Origin: JARLFX01 sp036404255
GTDB taxonomy: Bacteria; Acidobacteriota; Terriglobia; Terriglobales; Acidobacteriaceae
Direction: 5' to 3'
Length of the DNA stretch: 8,530 bases
NCBI GenBank assembly: GCA_036404255.1
Contig: DASWOP010000028.1
Span: forward strand, 1 to 8,530
Part shown: positions 1 to 6,342 of the stretch, piece after piece
How the letters are laid out: each line of letters starts with the position of its first letter
Position numbering within the stretch: the first letter of the stretch is position 1
The notes under the pieces: generated by a model
Seen by the model: only the letters and a program-made list of their open reading frames with translations
The model's database searches: none
Told to the model about the DNA's origin: nothing
Program-made: the position numbers and the translations under genes

Positions 1-451
1 CACCACCAACCGCGAAGGCTACCGCCAGTACCACTCCGATCCACACCAATGCCGTGACTGCCCGGTGCGGCATAAGTGCACCGAGAGCGCGAATCGGACG
101 AAGGTGGTGACGCGGCATGTGTGGGAGGACAGCCGCGAGCGCATCGATCAGCACCGGCTCAGCCGCATCGGCAAGCGCATCTACAAACGCAGGAAAGAGA
201 CCGTGGAACGCAGCTTCGCCGACGCCAAACAACTGCACGGACACCGCTATGCCAGGATGCGCGGCCTGTGCAAAGTGCAACAACAGTGCCTGCTCGCCGC
301 CACCGCGCAGAACATCAAGAAAATCGCGCTGATGCTGAGTCGAACAGGGCCAAATACGCCACTGACGACCTTGCTGGCGCTCCTGGACGCCTACATCGAG
401 CAACTCAAGCAATACCAGAAACTCAACCCGGCTTCTTCAGCTGACGCTTGA
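1..451 (+). CDS. IS1182-family DDE transposase, C-terminal part (5' end outside window)
   Basis: The reading frame is open from position 2 to a TGA at 449-451, giving 149 residues; the start lies beyond the left edge. It begins with a Y/H-rich stretch and a three-cysteine cluster, C-x2-C-x5-C (codons 17, 20 and 26), of the kind found just before the last catalytic block of IS1182-type transposases. The segment around KETVERSFADAKQLHGHRY (codons 59-77) follows. Its VERSF glutamate, with a lysine seven residues on, matches the catalytic Glu region of the DDE_Tnp_1_6 domain. The protein would cut and rejoin DNA ends of its own element. The tail after about codon 110 is a helical, Q- and L-rich extension. 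Family assignment rests on motif recognition. Whether the full gene is intact cannot be judged here. Confidence 0.85.
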   Translation, partial: TTNREGYRQYHSDPHQCRDCPVRHKCTESANRTKVVTRHVWEDSRERIDQHRLSRIGKRIYKRRKETVERSFADAKQLHGHRYARMRGLCKVQQQCLLAATAQNIKKIALMLSRTGPNTPLTTLLALLDAYIEQLKQYQKLNPASSADA

Positions 452-469
452 ATCCACCAACCAAAAACA

Positions 470-506
470 AACCCCACCAAAAATGATGGGGTTCGTCAAC
501 AGTCTG
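470..506 (+). mobile_element. Putative right end of the IS1182-type element, with subterminal hairpin
   Basis: Just downstream of the transposase stop, a 7-bp inverted repeat (470-476 with 487-493, AACCCCA / TGGGGTT) forms a hairpin around a 10-nt loop. It is followed by TTCGTCAACAGTCTG (492-506). The reverse complement, beginning CAGACTGTTGACGAA, resembles the terminal inverted repeats I associate with IS1182-family elements. The left end and any target-site duplication are outside the window, so the exact boundary (about 504-507) is inferred. Confidence 0.55.
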
Positions 507-507
507 T

Positions 508-540
508 AAACGCGTAAATCCTGAGGATTTACGCGTTTTT
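508..540 (+). terminator. Perfect hairpin with T-tract, probable intrinsic terminator
   Basis: A perfect 12-bp stem (510-521 with 525-536, ACGCGTAAATCC / GGATTTACGCGT) has a 3-nt TGA loop. Two flanking A:T pairs extend it to 14 bp, and the right arm runs into T's through 540. The flanking A's on the left and T's on the right mean it could terminate transcription from either side. It sits 57 bp after the transposase stop and only a few bases past the presumed IS end. It therefore more likely belongs to the pre-insertion locus than to the element. Confidence 0.75.
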
Positions 541-767
541 CATTGCGTCAATATAAAGAATTAATATGCGCTGTATAAAAACGTAGAACAACAAGTAAAG
601 TCCCTGCTTTGCTCTTGACTCTGCCACCCAACTACCGGAACCTAGATATATCAAAAATAACTATTGCCTGTGCCGAAGGGGTTCGCCCTTACCGGCATCG
701 CTACCTTTAGTACACAGAGCAATAACAGTTCCCAAACTAATAACTCACACCTTTGAGGCCAGCATAA
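541..767 (+). other. Intergenic leader upstream of the TonB-dependent receptor
   Basis: This stretch of about 230 bp between the hairpin and the receptor start has no convincing ORF and is AT-richer than the genes around it, especially 545-600 and 643-665. It must contain the receptor promoter, but no clean pair of boxes is visible. A TTGACT (615-620) has only a poorly spaced TAGATA (643-648) downstream, and the TATAAA at 574-579 has no good -35. It also holds the stem-loop at 671-697. A ribosome-binding site GAGG (755-758) lies 9 nt before the ATG at 768. Confidence 0.5.
671..697 (+). promoter_or_regulatory. Stem-loop in the leader of the TonB-dependent receptor
   Basis: TGCCGAAGGG (671-680) pairs with CCCTT (686-690) and CCGGCA (692-697), with a 2-nt bulge around 691-692 and a GTTCG loop. 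The stem has ten base pairs. It ends 70 bp before the receptor ATG and has no following T-run, so it is not an ordinary terminator. It could be an mRNA-stabilising hairpin, an operator, or incidental. Confidence 0.3.
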
Positions 768-3700
768 ATGACAGCTTCACGCTCTGTTTTCCAAAAACTA
801 CTCTGTTGTATCGTGGCTCTGCTCGCGTTGGCGTGTATGCCAGCGGTGGCGCAGACAGTTGCCACCGGCACTATCTCCGGTGTTGTAACCGATTCTTCAG
901 GCGCTGCGATCTCCGGTGCAACCGTGACGATCAAGAACTCGGATACAGGTTTCCTGCGCACCCTAACGACAACATCCGATGGCAGTTTCACCGTGCCATT
1001 CCTGCAGTCCGGGCACTATGAAGTTATCGCCGCTGCAACAAACTTCGGCACGCTGGACCACAAGAGCCTGACGCTGACCGTCGGCCAGGTACTGACGGTG
1101 AATTCGGCTCTGGCAGCAGCGTCAGTGTCAACCGAAGTTGTCGTTACCAGTGAATCGCCACTGCTGGACACGCAGAAGACAGAGACTTCACAGACGATCA
1201 CGCAATCGTATGTTACGAATCTTCCGGTCAACGGCCGCCGCTGGGATAATTTTGTTTTGCTGACACCGAACGTGGCCCCTGACGGCACAAGCGGCCTGGT
1301 CAGCTATCGCGGTATCTCCGGTCTCTACAACGCAAATCTGATCGATGGCGTGAGCAATCAGCAGGCGCTCTTCAATGAAGCTCGCGGACGTTCCACCGGA
1401 GCACCCTACGTCTTTTCGCAGGACTCCATCAAGGAGTTTGAATCCTCCGTCTCCGGCTACTCTGCCCAGTTTGGCCAAGCCGCCGGCGGCCAGGTAAACG
1501 CCATCACGAAATCCGGAACGAATGCGATTCATGGCGATCTCTTCTATTACCTCCGCTACCCCTCACTCAATGCGCTCGATCCGTACAGCAAATGGCAGGC
1601 AAGGTACAACAATGGCGGCAATGCTACGCTCAAGGCTGCGCTGTTGACGCAGTTGACGCATCAGCAGCATCAGTTCGGCGGCAGCATAGGCGGTCCCGTC
1701 ATCAAGGACAAGCTCTTCTATTTCTTCACCTATGACGGCTTCCGCAAGGTCACACCAATCCAGTACGTTTCCAGCACGAGCGGCTCGACGCTGTTGGGAT
1801 TTGCAGCTGCGACGGCAACCTGCCCCGCTCCGCTGACCTTTGACGAATGTGGATCGGCAGCGAAGTTCCTGGTCAGCGAAACCACCGGAACATTTCCACG
1901 CAACATCAAGCAGGACATCTTCTTCCCCAAGCTCGACTATCAACTCAATGGCAAAAACCACCTGAGTGTCAGCTTTCTCTGGCAGAACTTCCACGAGCCA
2001 AACGGATATAGCTCCGGCCCCGTCGTCACGAATGGCGGCATCCAGCAGAATGCAAACTCGGACTTTCACGAGCGTTTTCTGGTTGCGGCATGGGACAGTG
2101 TGTTGAGCAGCTCGACTGCCAACTCACTGCGCTTCCAATGGTCGCGGGACCTGGAGACGAACTATACAACTGCCCCTGGCCCGAGCGTGACCCTCGGTAG
2201 CGGACTGATCGGCAGCTATGGCGAGAGCCTGGCGGTACCGCGCTACGCTGAACCGGACGAGCACCGCTGGCAAATCTTTGATGTGATTTCACGGACCCAA
2301 GGCAAGCACAGCCTGAAGGCAGGCGTGGATCTGAACTTCATCCACGAGATCATGATCAACCTCTTCCAGGGCAACGCCAACTATACCTATAACCTCACAG
2401 GCAGCACGGCAGCAACGGACTTCGCCGCATGGGTGCAGGACGTATATGGCGTAAACGGCGGACAACACTACTCCGCCTTCACGCAGGCGATCGATCCGAT
2501 CACGGGGAATGGTACTGATAACTTCTGGACCAAGAACCTCGCCGGTTTCGCTGAAGACACGTGGAAGGCGCTTCCCTCTCTGACCTTCAACATTGGCTTG
2601 CGCTACGATCTGCAACTCGTCCCTCAGCCTACCCATCCGTACACGGTCCGGGCCGATGGCACGCCGACAGCAATTGGAGCAGCTTTCACCTCAAAGATTC
2701 CAATCAACTACCGCATGTTCCAGCCGCGTGTGGGCTTTGCCTATAACCCCTTCCCGGGGACAGTGCTGCGCGGATCGTACGGCATGTTCTACGGTCTGGT
2801 TCCAATGAGCACGTATTACAACGTCCGCGTAGAGAACGGCTATTACCAGCGCGTCTATAGCTACTCTCCTACATCAGGCGTCTACCCGACCGGTGCACCG
2901 GCCAGCATGGCTACACTCTCAGCGCCGACGGGGCCGCCGGTCAGTTCGCCCTTCACCTGCACCACTGGAAATGGCGGAGGTGGCTGCCTGATACAGCCCG
3001 CCACTCCGGGCGTGGATGCTGCCGGTCTTGCTGGCGCTCCTCCGCTGGCTCCGCATGGCATGAGTCCTAACTTTACCCAGCCCTATACGCATTCGTGGGA
3101 TCTCTCGGTTGAGCAGGTTCTTCCCTTCAAAACAACCCTGTCGATCGGTTATGTTGGAACACGCGGAATGCGCCTCCCATACTCCATCGACGTGAATCAG
3201 CCAACGTATACGGGCGCAACCCGTACCTACCAGGAGGTTAGTTCCACCGGCGCTCCTGTAGGCTCGCCAGTAACCGTTCCCTACTATCCGTGCCCCGGAG
3301 CATCGCCGTTGACCAACTGCGCCTCTCAGCGTCCTACGCCCGATACTGGCTTCTCGGTGGTTTATGCCGGATTGAACACCTGGTATAACTCGATGGCGGT
3401 CTCGTTGAAGACGCAGTCACTCCATGGCTTCCAGGGACTTTTCAATTACACGTGGGCGCATACCTCTGATCTCGGTCAAACCTCAGGTGGTGCATCTGCC
3501 GCGAACAGCGGCGGCGGCGCCTTCTTTGGGACAGACGTCATTCTGGATCCGTTCAACATCAAAGAGAAGTATGCCAACCCCGCGATCAATATGACGCGTG
3601 AGGCGGCGCGCTCCGATCTGGATATGCGCGGACGCTTCATCGGCAGCCTGGTCTATACCTCCAAAACGCACTTCGGTCACTACGTAGATTATGCGGCGAG

Positions 3701-4214
3701 CGGCTGGACACTGGCGGGTACTTATACCGCGCAGACCGGCGTTCCGGAGACGAAGTTCGTTACCAATTCACCCGGAGCCTGCACAATCGCAGTCTGCGCC
3801 GGCGGTGCGTCGCTCGCACCGATGGATGGTGGCGCAACGGGCGGAGCGGACAATACCAATAACACGGTAGGCAGCGTAACCGCACGTGCTCCCCAGACGA
3901 AGCGCAACGGCTTCCCTGGGCCAGGCGTGCATAACCTGGATATGCGCATCTCTCGTGACTTCGGCATCTACCACGATGTGAAGCTACAGTTCCTGGCGGA
4001 GGCATTCAACCTCGTCAATCACCGCAACGGTCTTGGCATCAGTACCTCGGCCTATACGTTTGCCAACCCCGGCGCGACTGGTTGCCCCGCGTCTTCGCTT
4101 TATACCTGCCTGGTACCGAACACGTCAGCGACGCCATTCGGCACGATCAACAACACATCGGGCACGCTCTATGGTGCTCGCCAGTTGCAGGTTGCCGCGA
4201 AGCTGTTCTTCTAA
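768..4214 (+). CDS. Oar-like TonB-dependent receptor with N-terminal carboxypeptidase-regulatory-like domain
   Basis: This 1148-residue outer-membrane protein most likely imports a large substrate, or binds one at the surface, with energy from TonB-ExbBD. The substrate cannot be read from sequence. A signal peptide covers residues 1-28 (basic start, hydrophobic 11-24, AVA before Q29). Residues about 32-115 form the beta-sandwich CarboxypepD_reg-like domain (TGTISGVVTDSSGAAISGAT). The plug spans about 125-255, with NLPVNGRRWDNFVLLTPNV (151-169), LIDGV (191-195) and GGQVNAITKSGTNAIHGDLF (240-259). The remainder is a large barrel with long loops, ending in LQVAAKLFF with the aromatic C-terminus typical of outer-membrane barrels. 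Length and order match the Oar-like receptors abundant in Acidobacteriota. The ATG at 768 has GAGG 9 nt upstream and gives an intact signal peptide. All ten mature cysteines lie in five close pairs. The gene appears monocistronic, bounded by hairpins on both sides. Confidence 0.93.
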   Translation: MTASRSVFQKLLCCIVALLALACMPAVAQTVATGTISGVVTDSSGAAISGATVTIKNSDTGFLRTLTTTSDGSFTVPFLQSGHYEVIAAATNFGTLDHKSLTLTVGQVLTVNSALAAASVSTEVVVTSESPLLDTQKTETSQTITQSYVTNLPVNGRRWDNFVLLTPNVAPDGTSGLVSYRGISGLYNANLIDGVSNQQALFNEARGRSTGAPYVFSQDSIKEFESSVSGYSAQFGQAAGGQVNAITKSGTNAIHGDLFYYLRYPSLNALDPYSKWQARYNNGGNATLKAALLTQLTHQQHQFGGSIGGPVIKDKLFYFFTYDGFRKVTPIQYVSSTSGSTLLGFAAATATCPAPLTFDECGSAAKFLVSETTGTFPRNIKQDIFFPKLDYQLNGKNHLSVSFLWQNFHEPNGYSSGPVVTNGGIQQNANSDFHERFLVAAWDSVLSSSTANSLRFQWSRDLETNYTTAPGPSVTLGSGLIGSYGESLAVPRYAEPDEHRWQIFDVISRTQGKHSLKAGVDLNFIHEIMINLFQGNANYTYNLTGSTAATDFAAWVQDVYGVNGGQHYSAFTQAIDPITGNGTDNFWTKNLAGFAEDTWKALPSLTFNIGLRYDLQLVPQPTHPYTVRADGTPTAIGAAFTSKIPINYRMFQPRVGFAYNPFPGTVLRGSYGMFYGLVPMSTYYNVRVENGYYQRVYSYSPTSGVYPTGAPASMATLSAPTGPPVSSPFTCTTGNGGGGCLIQPATPGVDAAGLAGAPPLAPHGMSPNFTQPYTHSWDLSVEQVLPFKTTLSIGYVGTRGMRLPYSIDVNQPTYTGATRTYQEVSSTGAPVGSPVTVPYYPCPGASPLTNCASQRPTPDTGFSVVYAGLNTWYNSMAVSLKTQSLHGFQGLFNYTWAHTSDLGQTSGGASAANSGGGAFFGTDVILDPFNIKEKYANPAINMTREAARSDLDMRGRFIGSLVYTSKTHFGHYVDYAASGWTLAGTYTAQTGVPETKFVTNSPGACTIAVCAGGASLAPMDGGATGGADNTNNTVGSVTARAPQTKRNGFPGPGVHNLDMRISRDFGIYHDVKLQFLAEAFNLVNHRNGLGISTSAYTFANPGATGCPASSLYTCLVPNTSATPFGTINNTSGTLYGARQLQVAAKLFF

Positions 4215-4243
4215 CCCAAGGCGCACAACGCGCTCTGCACACC

Positions 4244-4280
4244 AAAGGCGGTCCCGGTAAAAACCGGGGCCGCCTTTTTT
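4244..4280 (+). terminator. Intrinsic terminator of the TonB-dependent receptor gene
   Basis: A strong hairpin starts 30 bp after the stop codon. Bases 4244-4258 pair with 4263-4277 (AAAGGCGGTCCCGGT against its complement, with one T:G wobble) around an AAAA loop, and the right arm runs into six T's (4275-4280). This is a canonical rho-independent terminator for plus-strand transcription. It implies that the next plus-strand gene has its own promoter. Confidence 0.92.
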
Positions 4281-4369
4281 CTTGTGCCGCGATTTTTTCT
4301 GAGACACTACGATGCTCCGCGAGTCCAAAGATTGGTTCAAAAATTATGGCTTCTGCGAGGAGCGTACTC

Positions 4370-4681
4370 ATGCTGCGATGGATGAAAGAGAATGGCGTAT
4401 TGCCGGTCGGGCTGGCAATGTCAATTGGATTGGGAATCGGATGGTGGGCACACAGCGGCGTGACGGCTCACGCGGCTCCGGCTTCGAGCTCGCCACCAGC
4501 ACAGTTTCAACTAAGCGGCGACGGCTCCAAACTTTCGCTCTACTATCCGAACGAACGTATGGTGTTTGTCTATCCGGCACAATCGGGCTCCGAGCATGTT
4601 TATTGCTCGTACTCTTTCCGCATCAATGCGGAAGGCGGGCCGGTCGATCGGGAGAACTGCCCGATGGGGAAACTTTACTGA
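4370..4681 (+). CDS. Small secreted or membrane-anchored protein of unknown function
   Basis: I do not recognise this 103-residue protein. The ATG at 4370 is chosen because GAGGAG (4357-4362) lies 7 nt upstream. An in-frame ATG at 4346 would add 8 residues without as good a site. The product starts MLRWMKENG, then has a hydrophobic segment (about 10-28) ending near WWAHSGVTAHAA. This is compatible with a signal peptide cut near residues 35-36 or with an N-terminal anchor. A short Ala/Ser/Pro linker (36-44) leads to a compact tail rich in beta-prone residues (LSLYYPNERMVFVYPAQ, 56-72) with two cysteines (79 and 97) that could form a disulfide. It follows the receptor terminator, so it probably has its own promoter, though no clear one is seen. 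Its stop lies only 16 bp from the 3' end of the opposing tRNA gene. Start signal and composition support a real gene; function is unknown. Confidence 0.7.
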   Translation: MLRWMKENGVLPVGLAMSIGLGIGWWAHSGVTAHAAPASSSPPAQFQLSGDGSKLSLYYPNERMVFVYPAQSGSEHVYCSYSFRINAEGGPVDRENCPMGKLY

Positions 4682-4697
4682 TTGGGAGAGGGAGAAA

Positions 4698-4774
4698 TGG
4701 TGCGCCCGAGAGGATTCGAACCTCTGGCCTACAGCTTCGGAGGCTGCCGCTCTATCCAGCTGAGCTACGGGCGC
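4698..4774 (-). tRNA. tRNA-Arg (anticodon CCG)
   Basis: On the minus strand this 77-nt sequence folds as a complete cloverleaf. The 7-bp acceptor GCGCCCG / CGGGCGC is perfect, and the discriminator A is followed by an encoded CCA (4698-4700). The D arm is AGCTCAGCTGGATAGAGC. The anticodon arm is GCAGC-CTCCGAA-GCTGT, giving anticodon CCG, which reads the arginine codon CGG. The T arm is CAGAGGTTCGAATCCTCTC. The encoded CCA and intact stems indicate a functional gene. It converges with the small plus-strand gene ending at 4681. Confidence 0.97.
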
Positions 4775-4985
4775 ACGTTGTAAATCAATGACATATCCCA
4801 TCCTGCATTCCTCACAATCCCCAGTCTGAATGGGGACTACATGTGACGAAAGGCAGAGACAGGCCTAGGGCAATCATACCAGAGGGGATCGATCCGGAAG
4901 GCCAGGATGACGTGTGGGAGTGGAGCTGCCGCATTCACGGGAAGATGACAGGAGATGTTCAAGGGAGCCGTTAGCTCTTTGCGTG
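4775..4985. other. Intergenic region between tRNA-Arg and the M20 amidohydrolase
   Basis: No credible ORF is present. Apart from the possible tRNA promoter, the only visible structure is a 6-bp inverted repeat TCCCCA / TGGGGA (4818-4823 and 4831-4836) with a 7-nt loop. It has no T-run on either side. I see no convincing intrinsic terminator for the minus-strand amidohydrolase gene, so its transcript may end by another mechanism or run towards the tRNA. Confidence 0.4.
4790..4817 (-). promoter_or_regulatory. Possible promoter of tRNA-Arg
   Basis: On the minus strand TTGTGA (4812-4817) and TATGTC (4790-4795) are separated by 16 nt. This would place transcription start roughly 7-10 nt before the tRNA 5' end at 4774. 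The -35 box is a fair match and the -10 box a weak one. The position is right for a tRNA promoter, but the assignment is tentative. Confidence 0.3.
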
Positions 4986-6320
4986 CTACCGGCTCGAAAG
5001 CAGATCCAACGCTGCCGTCGTCATGGAGAAGACCCCGGTCTGGATTGTCTTTTCTGGCGCCGGGGCAAAGAAGGGCGAGTGCGCGGATGGCAACGGTATA
5101 CCCGTCTTCCGGCTCTCGGCCATCTGCTCCGGCGTGACCGTGCCGAGCCAATAGAGAACACTTGGAATTTTTCCATCCAGATTCAGAATGCCGAAGTCAT
5201 CACTCGCCATGATAGGCGGGCTCTCAATCACATTGCCGCGCCCCAGTGAGCGCAGGAAGAGATCGTTCAACCGCTGGGAAAGTGCCAGGTCGTTGTAGGT
5301 CACCGGCGTCGACTCCTGCTCAACTACGGTCACGATCGGCATGCGATCTGCCGGAACGCCAGCCGCATAGGCAATTCCATCAGCCGTTCGTTTGATGCCC
5401 GCAAGGATCGTCTGCCGTATCGTTTCGTCGTAGCTGCGCGTCGTCAATTCCATTTTTACTTCGTCGGGAATGATGTTGCGCTTTGTGCCGCCGTGGATGT
5501 CTCCCACCGTCACTACCGCGGGCTTTTGCGGCGGGATCTGCCGGCTTACCAGCGTCTGCAGCGCGATGATGAACTCCGCGGCCATCACTACCGGGTCCTT
5601 GCCGCGCTCGGGAGATGAGCCATGGGCACCGACGCCTCGCATGATGACATCGATAGATGTTGAGCTGGCCAATGCAGCGCCCGGAACAACGCTTACCTGT
5701 CCGGCAATGAAGTTGCTCGTGTCATGGAGGCCGATGACGTAGTCTGGCCGGCCGAAACGTTCATACAATCCGTCAGCCAGCATCGCCTTTGCACCGTCGA
5801 TCGTCTCTTCCGAAGGCTGACCAATTACAAGCAGTGTCCCCTTCCATTGCGCTTTCAACGCGGCCATAGCCTGTGCGGTGCCGATGGCCGTGGCGATGTG
5901 GATGTCGTGCCCACAGGCATGCATTACACCAACGTCCTGATTTGACTTGTTTCGAACATGGACGATACTGGCATATGGCAGTCCGGTCTGTTCGACGACC
6001 GGCAGCGCATCCAGTTCCGTGCGGATGAGCAGAGTCTTGCCCGGACCGTTTTTTAGAACACCTACAACGCCGAAGGCCTGGACGCCATCTGGATATCGGC
6101 CTACGTGCTCAGTTACCGCGAATCCAGCAGCACGCAACTGCGCCGCGAACAGGCTCGACGTCTTCTCCTCATGATGGGAGAGCTCCGGCTGCTGATGCAG
6201 TTGTTTGTATTGCTGAACGAGAGCCGGAAGCTCCTGCATGACCTGTGACTCCACCGTCTGAGCGGCAGCTACGCCGCCCAAGCCAGCGAGGCAGATCAGA
6301 CTGGGAATTAATGATCGCAA
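4986..6320 (-). CDS. M20D-family metal-dependent amidohydrolase with signal peptide
   Basis: This 444-residue peptidase-like hydrolase of the M20D group (hippurate, N-acyl amino acid and IAA-amino acid hydrolases, AbgB) cleaves an amide bond with a two-metal site. Motifs, numbered from the chosen start, are HACGHD (134-139), with Cys136 and His138 as ligands, the EE pair (171-172, catalytic base and ligand), GLHD (His199) and SAHSPFF (His414). MASDDFG near the C-terminal part is also typical, and the dimerisation domain is the segment around HGSSPERGKDPV. All expected ligands are present. The start is inferred to be TTG at 6318-6320. AGAAGG lies 6 nt upstream, and this start gives a clean signal peptide (RSLIPSLICLAGLGGVAAA, cut before Q21). 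The frame stays open to an ATG at 6401, but that start would overlap adenine deaminase by 59 bp and bury the signal peptide behind an arginine-rich extension. It lies 22 bp after the adenine deaminase stop, so co-transcription is likely. The protein probably acts outside the cytoplasm; its exact substrate is unknown. Confidence 0.88.
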   Translation of the reverse strand: MRSLIPSLICLAGLGGVAAAQTVESQVMQELPALVQQYKQLHQQPELSHHEEKTSSLFAAQLRAAGFAVTEHVGRYPDGVQAFGVVGVLKNGPGKTLLIRTELDALPVVEQTGLPYASIVHVRNKSNQDVGVMHACGHDIHIATAIGTAQAMAALKAQWKGTLLVIGQPSEETIDGAKAMLADGLYERFGRPDYVIGLHDTSNFIAGQVSVVPGAALASSTSIDVIMRGVGAHGSSPERGKDPVVMAAEFIIALQTLVSRQIPPQKPAVVTVGDIHGGTKRNIIPDEVKMELTTRSYDETIRQTILAGIKRTADGIAYAAGVPADRMPIVTVVEQESTPVTYNDLALSQRLNDLFLRSLGRGNVIESPPIMASDDFGILNLDGKIPSVLYWLGTVTPEQMAESRKTGIPLPSAHSPFFAPAPEKTIQTGVFSMTTAALDLLSSR

Positions 6321-6342
6321 AATAATCCTTCTCGGATTTCGG

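Noticed and set aside
615..648. TTGACT ... TAGATA as a sigma70 promoter for the TonB receptor
   Set aside because: The spacing is 22 nt, well outside the usual 16-18, and no better -10 box lies at the correct distance.
1563..2069. Minus-strand frame of 168 codons inside the TonB receptor
   Set aside because: It is a shadow of the high-GC receptor coding frame, with no ribosome site or domain of its own.
4082..4369. Extension of the small protein upstream to an ATG at 4082
   Set aside because: It would overlap the TonB receptor's last 130 bp and cross the strong terminator at 4244-4280. The GAGGAG-preceded ATG at 4370 is far more likely.
4698..4774. tRNA-Arg as an attachment site for an integrated element
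   Set aside because: No integrase gene and no repeat of the tRNA 3' end were seen nearby; the flanks carry ordinary chromosomal-looking genes.
4312..4791. Plus-strand frame of 159 codons across the small gene and the tRNA
   Set aside because: It runs through the antisense of the tRNA (reads ERIRTSGLQLRRLPLYPAEL, another false tRNA translation). It also lacks the ribosome site and signal-peptide character of the frame at 4370-4681.
4511..4801. Minus-strand frame of 96 codons containing APVAQLDRAAASEAVGQRF
   Set aside because: This is the familiar false translation of a tRNA gene. The segment coincides exactly with tRNA-Arg(CCG) at 4698-4774.
4818..4836. Inverted repeat TCCCCA / TGGGGA as a terminator of the amidohydrolase gene
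   Set aside because: The stem is only 6 bp, the loop 7 nt, there is no T-tract in either direction, and it lies about 150 bp beyond the stop codon.
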